A DNA stretch of 64,000 nt from Borborobacter arsenicus. Its GTDB lineage: Bacteria; Pseudomonadota; Alphaproteobacteria; Rhizobiales; Rhizobiaceae. The notes below the pieces were generated by a model that was given only the letters and a program-made list of their open reading frames with translations, was not told where the DNA came from and searched no databases. The position numbers were made by a program, and so were the translations under genes. Below are positions 25,564 through 34,714 of the stretch, in pieces. Numbering within the stretch: the stretch's first letter is position 1; each line of letters begins with the position of its first letter. The stretch covers positions 62,001 through 126,000 of the forward strand of contig NZ_RKST01000007.1 in the NCBI RefSeq assembly GCF_003934165.1. The letters are read 5' to 3'.

Positions 25564-26408
25564 ACGCCAATCAGGATATTGCCCCATTGCCGCAGCGCAA
25601 GCTGCCGCTGGCTCTCTGGATCAGTTCGTCGATCGTCGTGCTTTGCATTGTGATAGGGCTTCTCGCCCCTTATCTGGCGCCGCACGATCCGACCGAATTC
25701 GTGTCCGACATGGCCTTCGAGGGGCCAAGCAGCAGCGCTTGGCTCGGCACCGACTATCTCGGCCGCGATCTGTTTTCCCGTCTCATCGACGGAACCCGCC
25801 TCACTCTGCTGATGGCGCTCGCAGCCACCATGCTTGCCCATGTTGTAGGCGACGTGCTGGGTTTGCTGGCTGCCGCGCGCGGTGGAGTTCTGGACACGGT
25901 GCTGTGCCGCATCGTCGACGTATCCCTGTCATTGCCCAAGATCATCGTCGGGCTTGTCGTGGTGGCGGCACTCGGCTCGTCCATCACCGTCATCGTGGTG
26001 GTCGCGGGCCTGGTCTATTCCGCCAGCGTCTTTCGCATCGCCCGCGCACTGGGGCGCGATCTCGTGGCGCAGGACTTCGTCCAGGTTTCCAGGGCTCGGG
26101 GTGAGGGCCTCGGCTGGATATTGTTCGGCGAGATCCTGCCGCATGTGGTGCGGCCGCTGGCTGCCGATTTTGCGATCCGGATGAGCTTTGCCATCCTGTT
26201 CATGAGCAGCCTGAGCTTCCTTGGGCTTGGCGTGCAGCCACCGCTAGCCGATTGGGGCGGCCTGGTGCGGGAAAACCTTCCAGGGCTTGCCGGTAGCTCG
26301 CTGGCACCGCTCTATCCTGCGGCTGCGATCGCCCTGGTGTCGATTGCGCTGAACCTACTGGTCGACGCGCTCGGCGAACGCAGCGAAGCGGCGGTGGCAC
26401 AGAAATGA
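25560..26408 (+). CDS. DppC-type ABC permease
   Basis: A 282-aa permease with the family N-terminal landmarks LLAPYLAPHDPTEFV and WLGTDYLGRDLFSRLIDGTR, the cytoplasmic loop QDFVQVSRARGEGLGWILF and SLSFLGLGVQPPLADWG. It overlaps both neighbours by 4 bases, which suggests tight translational coupling and equal amounts of both permeases and the ATPase. Confidence 0.85.
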   Translation: MNANQDIAPLPQRKLPLALWISSSIVVLCIVIGLLAPYLAPHDPTEFVSDMAFEGPSSSAWLGTDYLGRDLFSRLIDGTRLTLLMALAATMLAHVVGDVLGLLAAARGGVLDTVLCRIVDVSLSLPKIIVGLVVVAALGSSITVIVVVAGLVYSASVFRIARALGRDLVAQDFVQVSRARGEGLGWILFGEILPHVVRPLAADFAIRMSFAILFMSSLSFLGLGVQPPLADWGGLVRENLPGLAGSSLAPLYPAAAIALVSIALNLLVDALGERSEAAVAQK

Positions 26409-28084
26409 ACGGCTCTCCCTTGCTTCACATCGACAATCTTCTGGTCACGCCCAGTGTGGGCGGCCGGCCGGTCGTCAACGGCATATCTCTCAGCGTCGCC
26501 AAGGGCGAGGTGCTGTCGTTGATCGGCGAATCCGGTTCGGGCAAGACCACGCTGGCACTGAGCGCGCTCGGCCGGGTGCGGCCCGGCCTCATGGTGCGTC
26601 GCGGCAGCGTGCGGCTGGACGGCCGCGACATGATTTCGGCGTCCCAAAGCGATCTGCGCCGATTGCGCGGACGCGCGGTATCCTATATCGCCCAAAGTGC
26701 GGCCATGTCGTTCAACCAGCGCATGCGGCTCGACCGGCAGGTCACCGAGCCGGCGCGCATGCATGACGCGATGCCGACGGCGGAAGCGATCCGCCGGGCG
26801 CATGAACTGTACCGGAAGCTCGACCTGCCCAATGCCGATGTCATCGGTTCGCGCTATCCGCACCAGGTCTCGGGCGGCCAGTTACAGCGCTTCATGATCG
26901 CCATGGGCCTGCTGCTCCATCCCAATCTCGTCGTCTGCGACGAGCCGACCAGTGCGCTGGACGTGACCACGCAGGTCGAAGTTTTGCGCGCGCTCAAGGC
27001 CGGCATCCGTGACAACGAGACGGCTGCCCTCTTCGTCAGCCATGACCTTGCCGTGGTGGCGCAGGTGGCTGACCGCATCGCGGTCCTGAAGAAGGGCGAC
27101 CTGATCGAATGCGGCACCACGGCTGAAATCCTGACCAACCCGCAACAGGCCTATACGCGCGAACTCATCGCCGCCTGCAAGCGCTGGCCGGTTTCGATTT
27201 CCACGCCGCCTGCGGCCGAAGAGCGTCCGGCGGGCAGGGTCCATCTTGAGGCCGACCGCATCGTTGCCGGCTTCGGCCCGGTGAGCGACGGCAAACCGGC
27301 GGTAACGATCCTCAAGGATGTCTCGCTCAAGGTGAAGCGCGGCCAGGTGGTTGCGGTGATCGGGGAATCCGGCTCCGGCAAGAGCACGCTGGCGCGGGTC
27401 ATCGCCGGCCTGCATGCGCAGGTAGGCGGTGAGGTCAGCCTGGCAGGAGGTGTCTTGCCTCGCACCATCGGCAAGCGGTCGCGTGAGGAATTGCGGCGGG
27501 TCCAGATGGTGTTCCAGTCCGCCGACACGGCGCTGAATTCCAAGCACACGGTCGGCAATATACTTGACCGCGTGCTGCGGTTCTTCGGTCACGTGCCGCG
27601 CGCCCAGCGGCCGGCCCGCATTGCCGAGCTGCTGACGATGGTCCGGCTTCCGGCTGAATATGCCAACCGCCGGCCAAGCCAGCTTTCCGGCGGCGAGAAG
27701 CAGCGCGTCAACCTCGCCCGCGCGCTGGCGGCCGAGCCCGAAGTCCTGCTGTGCGACGAGATCACGTCGGCGCTCGATACGGTCGTGGCGGCGTCGATCG
27801 TCAGCCTGGTCGAAGACCTGCGCGACCGGCTCAATCTGGCGATCGTGTTCATCAGCCACGACATGGCGACCGTCGCAGCACTCGCCGATGAAGTCGTCGT
27901 GCTGCAGAAAGGCGCGGTGGTGGAGACTGGTCCGGCGCGCGCGGTGCTGTCGCAGCCGCAAAGTGCCTACACGCAACTGCTGCTCAGTTCCGTGCCGGAG
28001 CTACGTACAAGGTGGCTGGAAGATTCCGCGCCGGGTGCGGCCCGCTGGAAGGAAACGGCTTTACCTGCAGAAGCCAGGGTGTGA
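26405..28084 (+). CDS. Fused DppD-DppF double ABC ATPase
   Basis: A 559-aa protein with two complete ATPase domains. Domain 1 has Walker A GESGSGKTTLAL, signature VSGGQLQRFMIAMGL and Walker B VVCDEPTSALDV. Domain 2 has GESGSGKSTLARV, LSGGEKQRVNLARAL and VLLCDEITSALDT, with an H-loop in both (FVSHD, FISHD). Domain 2 lacks the usual Pro of the Walker B DEP (it reads DEI). Oligopeptide-type importers normally use two separate ATPases; fused forms are common in proteobacteria. 73 bases separate it from the FAD gene that follows. Confidence 0.85.
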   Translation: MNGSPLLHIDNLLVTPSVGGRPVVNGISLSVAKGEVLSLIGESGSGKTTLALSALGRVRPGLMVRRGSVRLDGRDMISASQSDLRRLRGRAVSYIAQSAAMSFNQRMRLDRQVTEPARMHDAMPTAEAIRRAHELYRKLDLPNADVIGSRYPHQVSGGQLQRFMIAMGLLLHPNLVVCDEPTSALDVTTQVEVLRALKAGIRDNETAALFVSHDLAVVAQVADRIAVLKKGDLIECGTTAEILTNPQQAYTRELIAACKRWPVSISTPPAAEERPAGRVHLEADRIVAGFGPVSDGKPAVTILKDVSLKVKRGQVVAVIGESGSGKSTLARVIAGLHAQVGGEVSLAGGVLPRTIGKRSREELRRVQMVFQSADTALNSKHTVGNILDRVLRFFGHVPRAQRPARIAELLTMVRLPAEYANRRPSQLSGGEKQRVNLARALAAEPEVLLCDEITSALDTVVAASIVSLVEDLRDRLNLAIVFISHDMATVAALADEVVVLQKGAVVETGPARAVLSQPQSAYTQLLLSSVPELRTRWLEDSAPGAARWKETALPAEARV

Positions 28085-28157
28085 CGGCGGCGCAACCCTC
28101 CCTGCATGGCCGCTCTGTCTGAGCGGCAACCATGATGCAAATTTCTGGAGCATTTTA

Positions 28158-29723
28158 GTGACCAAGCAACTATCGGAGATCGACAATCAGGCTTACGACG
28201 TGGTCGTGATTGGCGGTGGCGCGGCTGGCGCGAGTGCGGCGCAGAACCTTGCCGCAACCGGCTACAAGGTCCTGCTGCTCGACAAGGGCGATTTCGGCAG
28301 CGGCACCAGCAGCAGGTCCAGCCGGCTTCTCTATTGCGGCCTTGCACATCTGTCGCCCGACTATCCGATCTGGAAATTCATCATTCACCCGCGTGATCTC
28401 GTCCGCCGGCTGTGGATGGCGGGGCTGGCGATGAAGTGCCGCGCGCAATTGGTGAAAACCATGCCGGAGCGGTTGAAGCCGCTGACCTTCTTCTTCCCCG
28501 TCTACAAGGGCGGGCAATATCCCGGCTGGAAGGTCGATCTGGGGTTCCGCGCCCTGGAGTGGCTCGGCCTGCGCCGCGTCAGCCTTCAATATAGGCGCAT
28601 GGCGGTCAAGAAGGCGGCCCGCAAATACGGCATGGTCGGCCTGATGGCCGAGCACAAGGATCTGTCGAGCATCGCCGTCTATACCGAATACCAGTATAAC
28701 TGGGCCGAGCGTATCTGCGTCGATACGGTTCTTGATGCCGAGCGCCTCGGCGCCGACATCCGCAACTATGCCCGCGTGACCAGGCTGGAGCAGCGCGGGG
28801 AAGAGAGCTGGGCCGTTACCGTCGAGGATGCGCTTTCGCCGGGCGATACCGTAACCGTCACCGGAAAGATGATCGTCAACACCGCGGGGCCCTGGGTCGA
28901 CCGGGTCAACGCCACGGTCGGCAAGCCTTCGCGCAAGCACCTCGTCGGCATCAAGGGTGTCAATGTGGTCGTCAAGCTGCCGCCCGAATGCGAAGGGCAG
29001 GGGCTGGAGACGATCAGCAGCATTGACCAGCCCTTCTATTGCATGCCTTGGGGCAAATACCACTTCTTCGGGCCGACGGAGACGGTGTTCGAGGGCGACC
29101 CGGACGATGCCCGCGTGTTGCCGGAGGAGATCGATTTCATCCTCGACCAAGCCAATCGGTTGTTCCCGACCCTCAAGCTGAAGCCCAGCGACGTGATCTA
29201 CTCGTGGTGCGGCATCCGTCCGCGTACGTCGAGCATGGCAAAGGAAGGCATCAAGGCGCTGACCATTCATGAACTTGCCGACGAGGGCATGCCGAATGTG
29301 GTCGCGCTGACCGGCACGCCGATCATGAACCATCGCTACGCGGGATCGAAGATCACCGAACGCGTTGGCCGCACCTTGAAGCCGACACGCACCGCACAGC
29401 CCCTGTCTCATGCAGCCAAGCTCTTTCCGGAGAACCAGAACTCGTTGCCGGTCGATCCGGAATACCCGCAGTTCAAGCTGGCCGACCTGCAGCATGCCGC
29501 CCGTCACGAGCATGTAAAAACGCTTGTCGACCTCTTGTTCCGGCGCACCGATCTTGGTTGGACGCACGCAATGGGGCTGAAAGCCGCGCGCCTCGCCGCC
29601 GAGGCGGTTGCCGATACCCTGGGCTGGGACGCAGCGCGGGTCGATCGTGAGGTCAAGCAATATGAGCGCTTCGTGCGCGAGAACTTCAACCCCGCGCATG
29701 CCCGCGAGAAGGTGGCGCAATGA
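28158..29723 (+). CDS. GlpD-like FAD-dependent oxidoreductase of unknown substrate
   Basis: A 521-aa flavoprotein beginning at GTG 28158 (GGAG 7 bases upstream). It has the dinucleotide motif YDVVVIGGGAAGASAAQNLA and the glycerol-3-phosphate-dehydrogenase layout (DFGSGTSSRSSRLLY, NTAGPWVDRVNATVG, YSWCGIRPRT, MNHRYAGSKITERVG). In GlpD the second motif reads SGTSSGSTKLIHGGLRYLE, and the true GlpD of this window (47688-49217) keeps it. Here it reads LLYCGLAHLSPDYP, so glycerol 3-phosphate is an unlikely substrate. The next gene overlaps by 4 bases. I read it as an oxidase or dehydrogenase for the compound imported by this operon. Confidence 0.7.
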   Translation: MTKQLSEIDNQAYDVVVIGGGAAGASAAQNLAATGYKVLLLDKGDFGSGTSSRSSRLLYCGLAHLSPDYPIWKFIIHPRDLVRRLWMAGLAMKCRAQLVKTMPERLKPLTFFFPVYKGGQYPGWKVDLGFRALEWLGLRRVSLQYRRMAVKKAARKYGMVGLMAEHKDLSSIAVYTEYQYNWAERICVDTVLDAERLGADIRNYARVTRLEQRGEESWAVTVEDALSPGDTVTVTGKMIVNTAGPWVDRVNATVGKPSRKHLVGIKGVNVVVKLPPECEGQGLETISSIDQPFYCMPWGKYHFFGPTETVFEGDPDDARVLPEEIDFILDQANRLFPTLKLKPSDVIYSWCGIRPRTSSMAKEGIKALTIHELADEGMPNVVALTGTPIMNHRYAGSKITERVGRTLKPTRTAQPLSHAAKLFPENQNSLPVDPEYPQFKLADLQHAARHEHVKTLVDLLFRRTDLGWTHAMGLKAARLAAEAVADTLGWDAARVDREVKQYERFVRENFNPAHAREKVAQ

Positions 29724-31084
29724 CAACGCTCACGGAGACCCGTTCATCGCGCGTCGCACCAGGATCGACAGTATCCGACCGCAGCGATGGCATCTTTCAT
29801 CCTGACTTCGCGGTCAGGCCGTTCTGGTGGGACGAGGCGCCACCGATGGAAGAGCGCAATCCGCTTCCGTCCAAGGTGGACGTCGCGATCGTCGGTAGTG
29901 GCTATTGCGGTCTTGCAGCCGGGCTGGAGCTTGCCCGGTCGGGCCTGCGTGTCGCGGTGCTCGATTCCGGACGGATAGGCGAGGGGGCCAGCACCCGCAA
30001 TGGCGGCATGGTGAGCGGCGGGCTCAAGCTGCCGGCAGCGATGCGTGCAAAGCTTGGCGAGGAGCGCTTCAAGCGCGTCATCGATGAGGCGGTGGACTCC
30101 TTCCATCACCTTGAAGCCTTCATTGCCGCGGAAAATCTCGACGCCGATTATTCGCGCTGCGGGCGCTTTACCGGCGCGCATTCGCCAGGTGCCTATCGCC
30201 GGCTGGAAAAACAGGCGGTGACGCTGGCGAAGGAGACGGGATTCTCCACCAGCATGGTGCCCAGGGAACGCCAGCGGGAGGAAATAGGCAGCGACTACTA
30301 TCACGGCGGCATGCTTGTCACTGATGGCGGCGGCCTTAACCCGGCGCGATATCACCGCTCGCTGCGTCAGGCGTTCCAGGCTGCCGGCGGCAGCCTGCAC
30401 GGCCTCAGCGCGGTGACTTCGATCGAACGGAGCCAGGGCGGCTTCCGGTTGAAGACCGCCAGCGGCGACCTTTGGGCCGAAAAGGTTTTCGTTGCCACCA
30501 ACGGCTATAGCGGCCGTGTCCTGCCCTATCTGCAGCGTCGCCTGATCCCGATTGCGAGCTTCATCATCGCGACGGAAGAGCTCCCCGAGGACCTTATCCG
30601 TGAACTCAATCCGAATGGCCGCATGCTCGTGGATACAAAGCGGATTCTCTACTATTTCCGCCTTTCGCCAGACCGCAGGCGCATCATTTTCGGCGGACGG
30701 GCGAGCTTTCGCGATTCAGCCGAGCGTCAAACGGCGCAGACCCTGCATCGCTTCATGTGCAACGTGTGGCCGCAATTGAAGAACACCAGGATCACCCATG
30801 CCTGGAAGGGCAATGTCGCCTTTTCCTTCGACATGCTGCCGCATATGGGTGAGCAAGGCGGCATTCACTTTGCCGGCGGCTGCCAGGGCACCGGCGTGAC
30901 GATGGCAACCCATCTCGGCCACCAGACGGCGCGCAAACTGCTTGGCCGTAACAGCGGTCCGTCCGTCTTCGAGGAATTGGCGTTTCCTTCCAATCCGCTC
31001 TACCGGGGCAACCCCTGGTTCCTGCCCATCATCGGCAATTACTACCGGACCCGCGACCGGCTCGAGCAATGGCTGGGGCTGTAG
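29720..31084 (+). CDS. FAD-dependent amino acid/amine oxidoreductase (DAO family) 2, pipecolate-oxidase-like context
   Basis: A 454-aa DAO protein with the PuuB-like N-terminal arm (FAVRPFWWDEAPPMEERNPL), Rossmann motif DVAIVGSGYCGLAAGLELAR, FAD loop GEGASTRNGGMVSGG and C-terminal GGCQGTGVTMATHLGHQTAR. Translationally coupled to the GlpD-like gene. In Pseudomonas putida the HglS gene lies near a DAO-type L-pipecolate oxidase (AmaA), so an analogous cyclic-amine oxidation producing an imine is plausible. The RidA gene at the end of the operon, which deals with imines and enamines, agrees with that. Confidence 0.72.
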   Translation: MTTLTETRSSRVAPGSTVSDRSDGIFHPDFAVRPFWWDEAPPMEERNPLPSKVDVAIVGSGYCGLAAGLELARSGLRVAVLDSGRIGEGASTRNGGMVSGGLKLPAAMRAKLGEERFKRVIDEAVDSFHHLEAFIAAENLDADYSRCGRFTGAHSPGAYRRLEKQAVTLAKETGFSTSMVPRERQREEIGSDYYHGGMLVTDGGGLNPARYHRSLRQAFQAAGGSLHGLSAVTSIERSQGGFRLKTASGDLWAEKVFVATNGYSGRVLPYLQRRLIPIASFIIATEELPEDLIRELNPNGRMLVDTKRILYYFRLSPDRRRIIFGGRASFRDSAERQTAQTLHRFMCNVWPQLKNTRITHAWKGNVAFSFDMLPHMGEQGGIHFAGGCQGTGVTMATHLGHQTARKLLGRNSGPSVFEELAFPSNPLYRGNPWFLPIIGNYYRTRDRLEQWLGL

Positions 31085-31130
31085 GCCAAATGCGTGCAGC
31101 ATGGATGAAAGCCGACCGGAGATCTTGAAC

Positions 31131-32561
31131 ATGGACGCCACCACTGCCATCGCAAGTGACGATCTGGCCGCCCGGCTGAGGCAGGCGCTCGGCGACGATC
31201 GCGTCATTACCGATTCCGACGGCCTTGAGCCCTTCCTGCATGAGGAGCGCGGCCTTTACCGCGGTGCTGCGAAAATCGCCGTCCTGCCGCGATCGACAGA
31301 GGAAGTGGCGACGGCGGTGCGCATCTGTGCCGAGGCGGGTGTTCCGGTCGTGCCGCAGGGTGGCAATACCGGTCTGGTCGGTGGCGCAGTCACCGGTGCC
31401 GGGGAGGTGGTGATATCGCTGAAGCGCATGAACCGCATACTCGGCGTCGATGCGATCGATTACACCATGACGGTCGAGGCCGGGGCCATTCTGGAGACGA
31501 TCCAGAATGCCGCCGAAGAAAAGGATTGCCTGTTTCCGTTAAGCCTCGGGGCCGAGGGAAGCTGCCAGATTGGCGGCAACATCGCCAGCAATGCTGGCGG
31601 TATCAATGTGCTGCGCTATGGCAATACGCGCGACCTTGTGCTCGGTCTCGAAGTGGTGTTGCCGGACGGCCGCATCTGGAACGGCCTGCGCGCGCTTCAC
31701 AAGGACAATACCGGCTATGCGCTGAAGCATCTCTTCATCGGGTCGGAAGGGACGCTCGGCATCATAACCAAGGCGGTGCTGAAACTATTTGCGCTGCCGC
31801 GAGAGCGGCATACCGCGCTGTGCGTGCTTGCCGATGTCGACCATGCCCTGGCCCTGCTGGCAAGGCTGAAGGCACGGGCCAGCGAAGCCATCACCGCCTT
31901 CGAGCTGATGTCGGGCTTTGCGCTCGATCTGGCGAGCGCCCATAGTGGCGATGCAAAGCCCATTGCGGATGCCTATCCATGGTTTGTCCTGCTGGAGCTT
32001 TCCGGATCACAGGGCGGCAATGCGCTGCGCGAAACCATGGAAGAGGTGCTCGGCGAGGCGCTCGAACAGGAACTCATCCAGGACGCGGTGATTGCCGAGA
32101 GCCTTGACCAGGCGGCTGTCTTCTGGCGCCTGCGCGAGCGTATTCCGGAGGCACAGAAGCCGGCGGGCGCCAGCATCAAGCATGATGTGGCGGTCCCTGT
32201 TTCGCGCATTCCCGAGTTCCTGCGCGCGGCCGATGCTGCGGTCATCGCGGCAAGGCCCGGCACGCGCCTGTGTGCCTTCGGTCATCTCGGCGACGGCAAT
32301 CTTCACTACAATCTGACCCAGCCGGAAGGCATGGATCCCCAGGCCTTTCTCGATTGCTGGCGGGAGATGAACGATATCGTTCATGGCATCGCCGTCCGGC
32401 TTGGCGGCTCGTTCTCGGCCGAGCATGGCATCGGGCTGCTGAAGGCCGGCGAATTGAGCCACTACAAGGAGCCGATCGAGCTGGAATTGATGCAGCGCGT
32501 CAAGGCCGCCCTCGACCCTTCGGGCACGATGAACCCCGGCAAGGTGATCGGCACCGCCTGA
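31131..32561 (+). CDS. FAD-linked D-2-hydroxyglutarate dehydrogenase-like oxidase
   Basis: A 476-aa FAD_binding_4/GlcD-type protein: PCMH domain with VPVVPQGGNTGLVGGAV and SLGAEGSCQIGGNIASNAGG, then C-terminal FGHLGDGNLHYN (metal-site His) and SAEHGIGLLK. ATG 31131 has GGAG 9 bases upstream; an in-frame ATG lies at 31101. D-2-hydroxyglutarate and D-lactate dehydrogenases share this fold. Lying immediately before the 2-oxoadipate-to-2-hydroxyglutarate enzyme, it is best read as the next step, D-2-hydroxyglutarate to 2-oxoglutarate. The substrate is inferred from the neighbour. Confidence 0.68.
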   Translation: MDATTAIASDDLAARLRQALGDDRVITDSDGLEPFLHEERGLYRGAAKIAVLPRSTEEVATAVRICAEAGVPVVPQGGNTGLVGGAVTGAGEVVISLKRMNRILGVDAIDYTMTVEAGAILETIQNAAEEKDCLFPLSLGAEGSCQIGGNIASNAGGINVLRYGNTRDLVLGLEVVLPDGRIWNGLRALHKDNTGYALKHLFIGSEGTLGIITKAVLKLFALPRERHTALCVLADVDHALALLARLKARASEAITAFELMSGFALDLASAHSGDAKPIADAYPWFVLLELSGSQGGNALRETMEEVLGEALEQELIQDAVIAESLDQAAVFWRLRERIPEAQKPAGASIKHDVAVPVSRIPEFLRAADAAVIAARPGTRLCAFGHLGDGNLHYNLTQPEGMDPQAFLDCWREMNDIVHGIAVRLGGSFSAEHGIGLLKAGELSHYKEPIELELMQRVKAALDPSGTMNPGKVIGTA

Positions 32562-32639
32562 GACTTCGTAAGTTTGGCAAAGAAATTGGTGCAACCTCGT
32601 ATAGCGCCGGGTTTTTTCTAGATGGGTAAAGGAATGGCC

Positions 32640-34043
32640 ATGCAGCAAAAAATGTTCGTTTCGGCCGATGACATCAGGTCCGCCTTCTCGGCGGCGATGT
32701 CGGAGATGTATCGCAAGGAGGTCCCCGCCTATGGTGAACTCCTGTCGCTGGTGGCAGAGGTGAACCGCGCCATGCTGGAGCATGACCCGCAATTGCGCAG
32801 CCGGCTCGAGCGCTCGGATTCTCTCGACCGCATCTCGGAAGAGCGGCACGGGGCGATCCGCCTCGGTACGGCAGAGGAGCTGGCCATGATGCGCCGGGTC
32901 TTTGCCGTCATGGGCATGTACCCGGTCGGCTATTACGACCTTAGCACGGCGGGCGTGCCGGTCCATTCGACCGCCTTCCGGCCGATCGACGAAGCAGCGC
33001 TCAATCGCAATCCTTTCCGGGTCTTCACTTCGCTGCTTAGGCTCGACCTTCTGGCCGACGAGGCGTTACGCGAGGAAGCCCGTCAAACCCTGGCTGCGCG
33101 CGACATCTTCACGCCGACGACGCGCCGCCTGGTCGAAACGGCCGAGCGTGACGGCGGGCTTGACGAAAGCGACGCCGCTCTGTTCGTTGCCGAGGTGCTG
33201 GAAACCTTCCGCTGGCATGATAGGGCCAGGGTGGATGCCGATCTCTACCGCCGGTTGCACGATGCGCACCGGCTGGTCGCCGACGTGGTGTCGTTCAACG
33301 GTCCCCACATCAATCATCTGACGCCGCGCACGCTCGACATCGACGCCGTGCAACGTGGCATGCCAGCCCGCGGCATCGCGCCGAAGGCTTTCGTTGAGGG
33401 CCCGCCCACGCGCCAGTGCCCGATCCTGCTGCGCCAGACCTCGTTCAAGGCGCTGGAGGAAGACATCTCCTTCCGTGGCAGCGACGGCACCTGGACGACA
33501 GGTTCCCACACCGCCCGCTTCGGCGAGGTCGAACAGCGCGGCATCGCCCTGACGCCGAAAGGCCGCTCGCTTTATGACCGGCTGCTGGAAGAGACGCGCA
33601 AGCATATTCGCCCCACTGCCGACGGCAGCAATGCGGCCGCCTATGTCGATGCGCTGGCGGGCGCTTTTGCGGCCTTCCCCGACGAGTGGGCGGCGATCCG
33701 CAAGGAACGGCTCGGTTATTTCTCCTATTCGCTCGCCGGTGATGGCAAGAATGCCTCGCAGCAGGCGGTTGCTGCGGGCGACATCAATCAGCTCGTCGAG
33801 GCGGGTGTCCTCCAGTTCGATCCGATCGTCTATGAAGATTTCCTACCGGTCAGCGCGGCTGGCATCTTCCGCTCCAATCTGGGCGATGACGAGGCGCAGC
33901 ATTTTGCCGAGAGCCCGAACCAGAAGCTGTTCGAACAGCAGCTTGGCGCAAGGGTGATCGACAGTTTCGAGCAATATGCCGGGATCGAGCAGGCCTCGAT
34001 CGATGCGTGTCTGGCGGCACTCGCCAAATGCGTCACGGCATAG
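32640..34043 (+). CDS. hglS: HglS-type 2-oxoadipate dioxygenase/decarboxylase (DUF1338)
   Basis: A 467-aa DUF1338 protein. I choose ATG 32640, because AAAGGA sits 6 bases upstream. With this start the motif HGAIR places His and Arg at 70 and 74, the NHLTPR His at 226 and the Glu of FGEVEQRG at 296. To my memory the P. putida HglS iron ligands are His70, His226 and Glu294 with Arg74 binding substrate, so numbering and residues agree almost exactly. HglS converts 2-oxoadipate with O2 to D-2-hydroxyglutarate and CO2 in D-lysine/pipecolate catabolism. The gene lies between a D2HGDH-like gene and ridA. Confidence 0.85.
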   Translation: MQQKMFVSADDIRSAFSAAMSEMYRKEVPAYGELLSLVAEVNRAMLEHDPQLRSRLERSDSLDRISEERHGAIRLGTAEELAMMRRVFAVMGMYPVGYYDLSTAGVPVHSTAFRPIDEAALNRNPFRVFTSLLRLDLLADEALREEARQTLAARDIFTPTTRRLVETAERDGGLDESDAALFVAEVLETFRWHDRARVDADLYRRLHDAHRLVADVVSFNGPHINHLTPRTLDIDAVQRGMPARGIAPKAFVEGPPTRQCPILLRQTSFKALEEDISFRGSDGTWTTGSHTARFGEVEQRGIALTPKGRSLYDRLLEETRKHIRPTADGSNAAAYVDALAGAFAAFPDEWAAIRKERLGYFSYSLAGDGKNASQQAVAAGDINQLVEAGVLQFDPIVYEDFLPVSAAGIFRSNLGDDEAQHFAESPNQKLFEQQLGARVIDSFEQYAGIEQASIDACLAALAKCVTA

Positions 34044-34057
34044 ACAGGAGAAGCGCC

Positions 34058-34402
34058 TTGACCATCAAGCGCATCGGCACCCGCCCTCGGTCCAGCGCGA
34101 TCGTCATCCACAACCAGACGGTCTATCTAGCTGGCCAGGTCGGCAAGCCCGGGGACAATGCCGGCGAGCAGACAAGGACCATCCTTGCGTCGATCGACCG
34201 GCTGCTCGAGGAAGCCGGAACCAACAAGTCACGGCTTCTCCAGGCCACGATCTGGCTGGCCGACATGGCCGACTTCGACGAGATGAACAAGGTATGGGAC
34301 GCATGGGTGGCTCCCGGAAACGCGCCGGCGCGGGCCACCGGCGAAGTCCGTCTCGCGCTTCCTGAATACAAGGTAGAGATCGTCGTAACTGCGGCCGTTT
34401 AG
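34058..34402 (+). CDS. RidA-family enamine/imine deaminase
   Basis: A 114-aa YjgF/RidA protein starting at TTG 34058 (AGGAGA 7 bases upstream, 14 bases after hglS). Family features are VYLAGQVGKPGDNAGEQTRT, DRLLEEAGTNKSRLLQATIW and the substrate-binding Arg in APARATGEVRL. RidA proteins hydrolyse reactive imines and enamines released by FAD amino acid oxidases or PLP enzymes. As last gene of an operon with two such oxidases its role is probably to clear their products. Confidence 0.85.
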   Translation: MTIKRIGTRPRSSAIVIHNQTVYLAGQVGKPGDNAGEQTRTILASIDRLLEEAGTNKSRLLQATIWLADMADFDEMNKVWDAWVAPGNAPARATGEVRLALPEYKVEIVVTAAV

Positions 34403-34443
34403 CTCTGGATCGCCTCGATTGAAATGGGGGCATCTTCTTGACA

Positions 34444-34464
34444 GGCGTGCCCGGACGGCACGCC
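34444..34464 (+). terminator. hairpin after ridA
   Basis: GGCGTGCC (34444-34451) pairs perfectly with GGCACGCC (34457-34464) around CGGAC, 41 bases after the ridA stop. There is no T-run directly after it, so termination efficiency is uncertain; it marks the likely 3' end of the island operon. Confidence 0.45.
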
Positions 34465-34633
34465 ATCCGATGGCCGTTTCCCTGCATCATCCCTATTTCT
34501 AATCGTTAAAGGCACGATGAAGTGCAACAAGACAGAGCCGTCAGGGCTCCAGTGACAAACCCGGCATGACTGATGGGTATGCCAACCGCCGCAGGCGTCA
34601 GCACCGATACCGTAATCCACAATCTGGGCCTAC

Positions 34634-34675
34634 GCTTGCTCAATGTCCGACATATTGTCGGGCATTTGAGCAAGC
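34634..34675. repeat. 42-base near-perfect palindrome containing an operator-like core
   Basis: The left arm at 34634-34652 (GCTTGCTCAATGTCCGACA) and right arm at 34656-34675 (TGTCGGGCATTTGAGCAAGC) are reverse complements except for one mismatch and one extra base, with a 3-base centre. The left half contains ATGTCCGACAT, which recurs at 34729-34739 inside the promoter spacer. It could be a dimer-of-dimers GntR operator, a factor-independent terminator (TATTTCTG follows) or the trace of a lost mobile element. Confidence 0.5.
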
Positions 34676-34714
34676 TATTTCTGTCAATGTAAGGGAAGTA
34701 GCGCTCCTTTCTTG

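Noticed and set aside
27660-28157. Long N-terminal extension of the GlpD-like flavoprotein
   Set aside because: That stretch lies in the frame-shifted shadow of the double ATPase; the FAD motif begins just after GTG 28158, which has its own GGAG.
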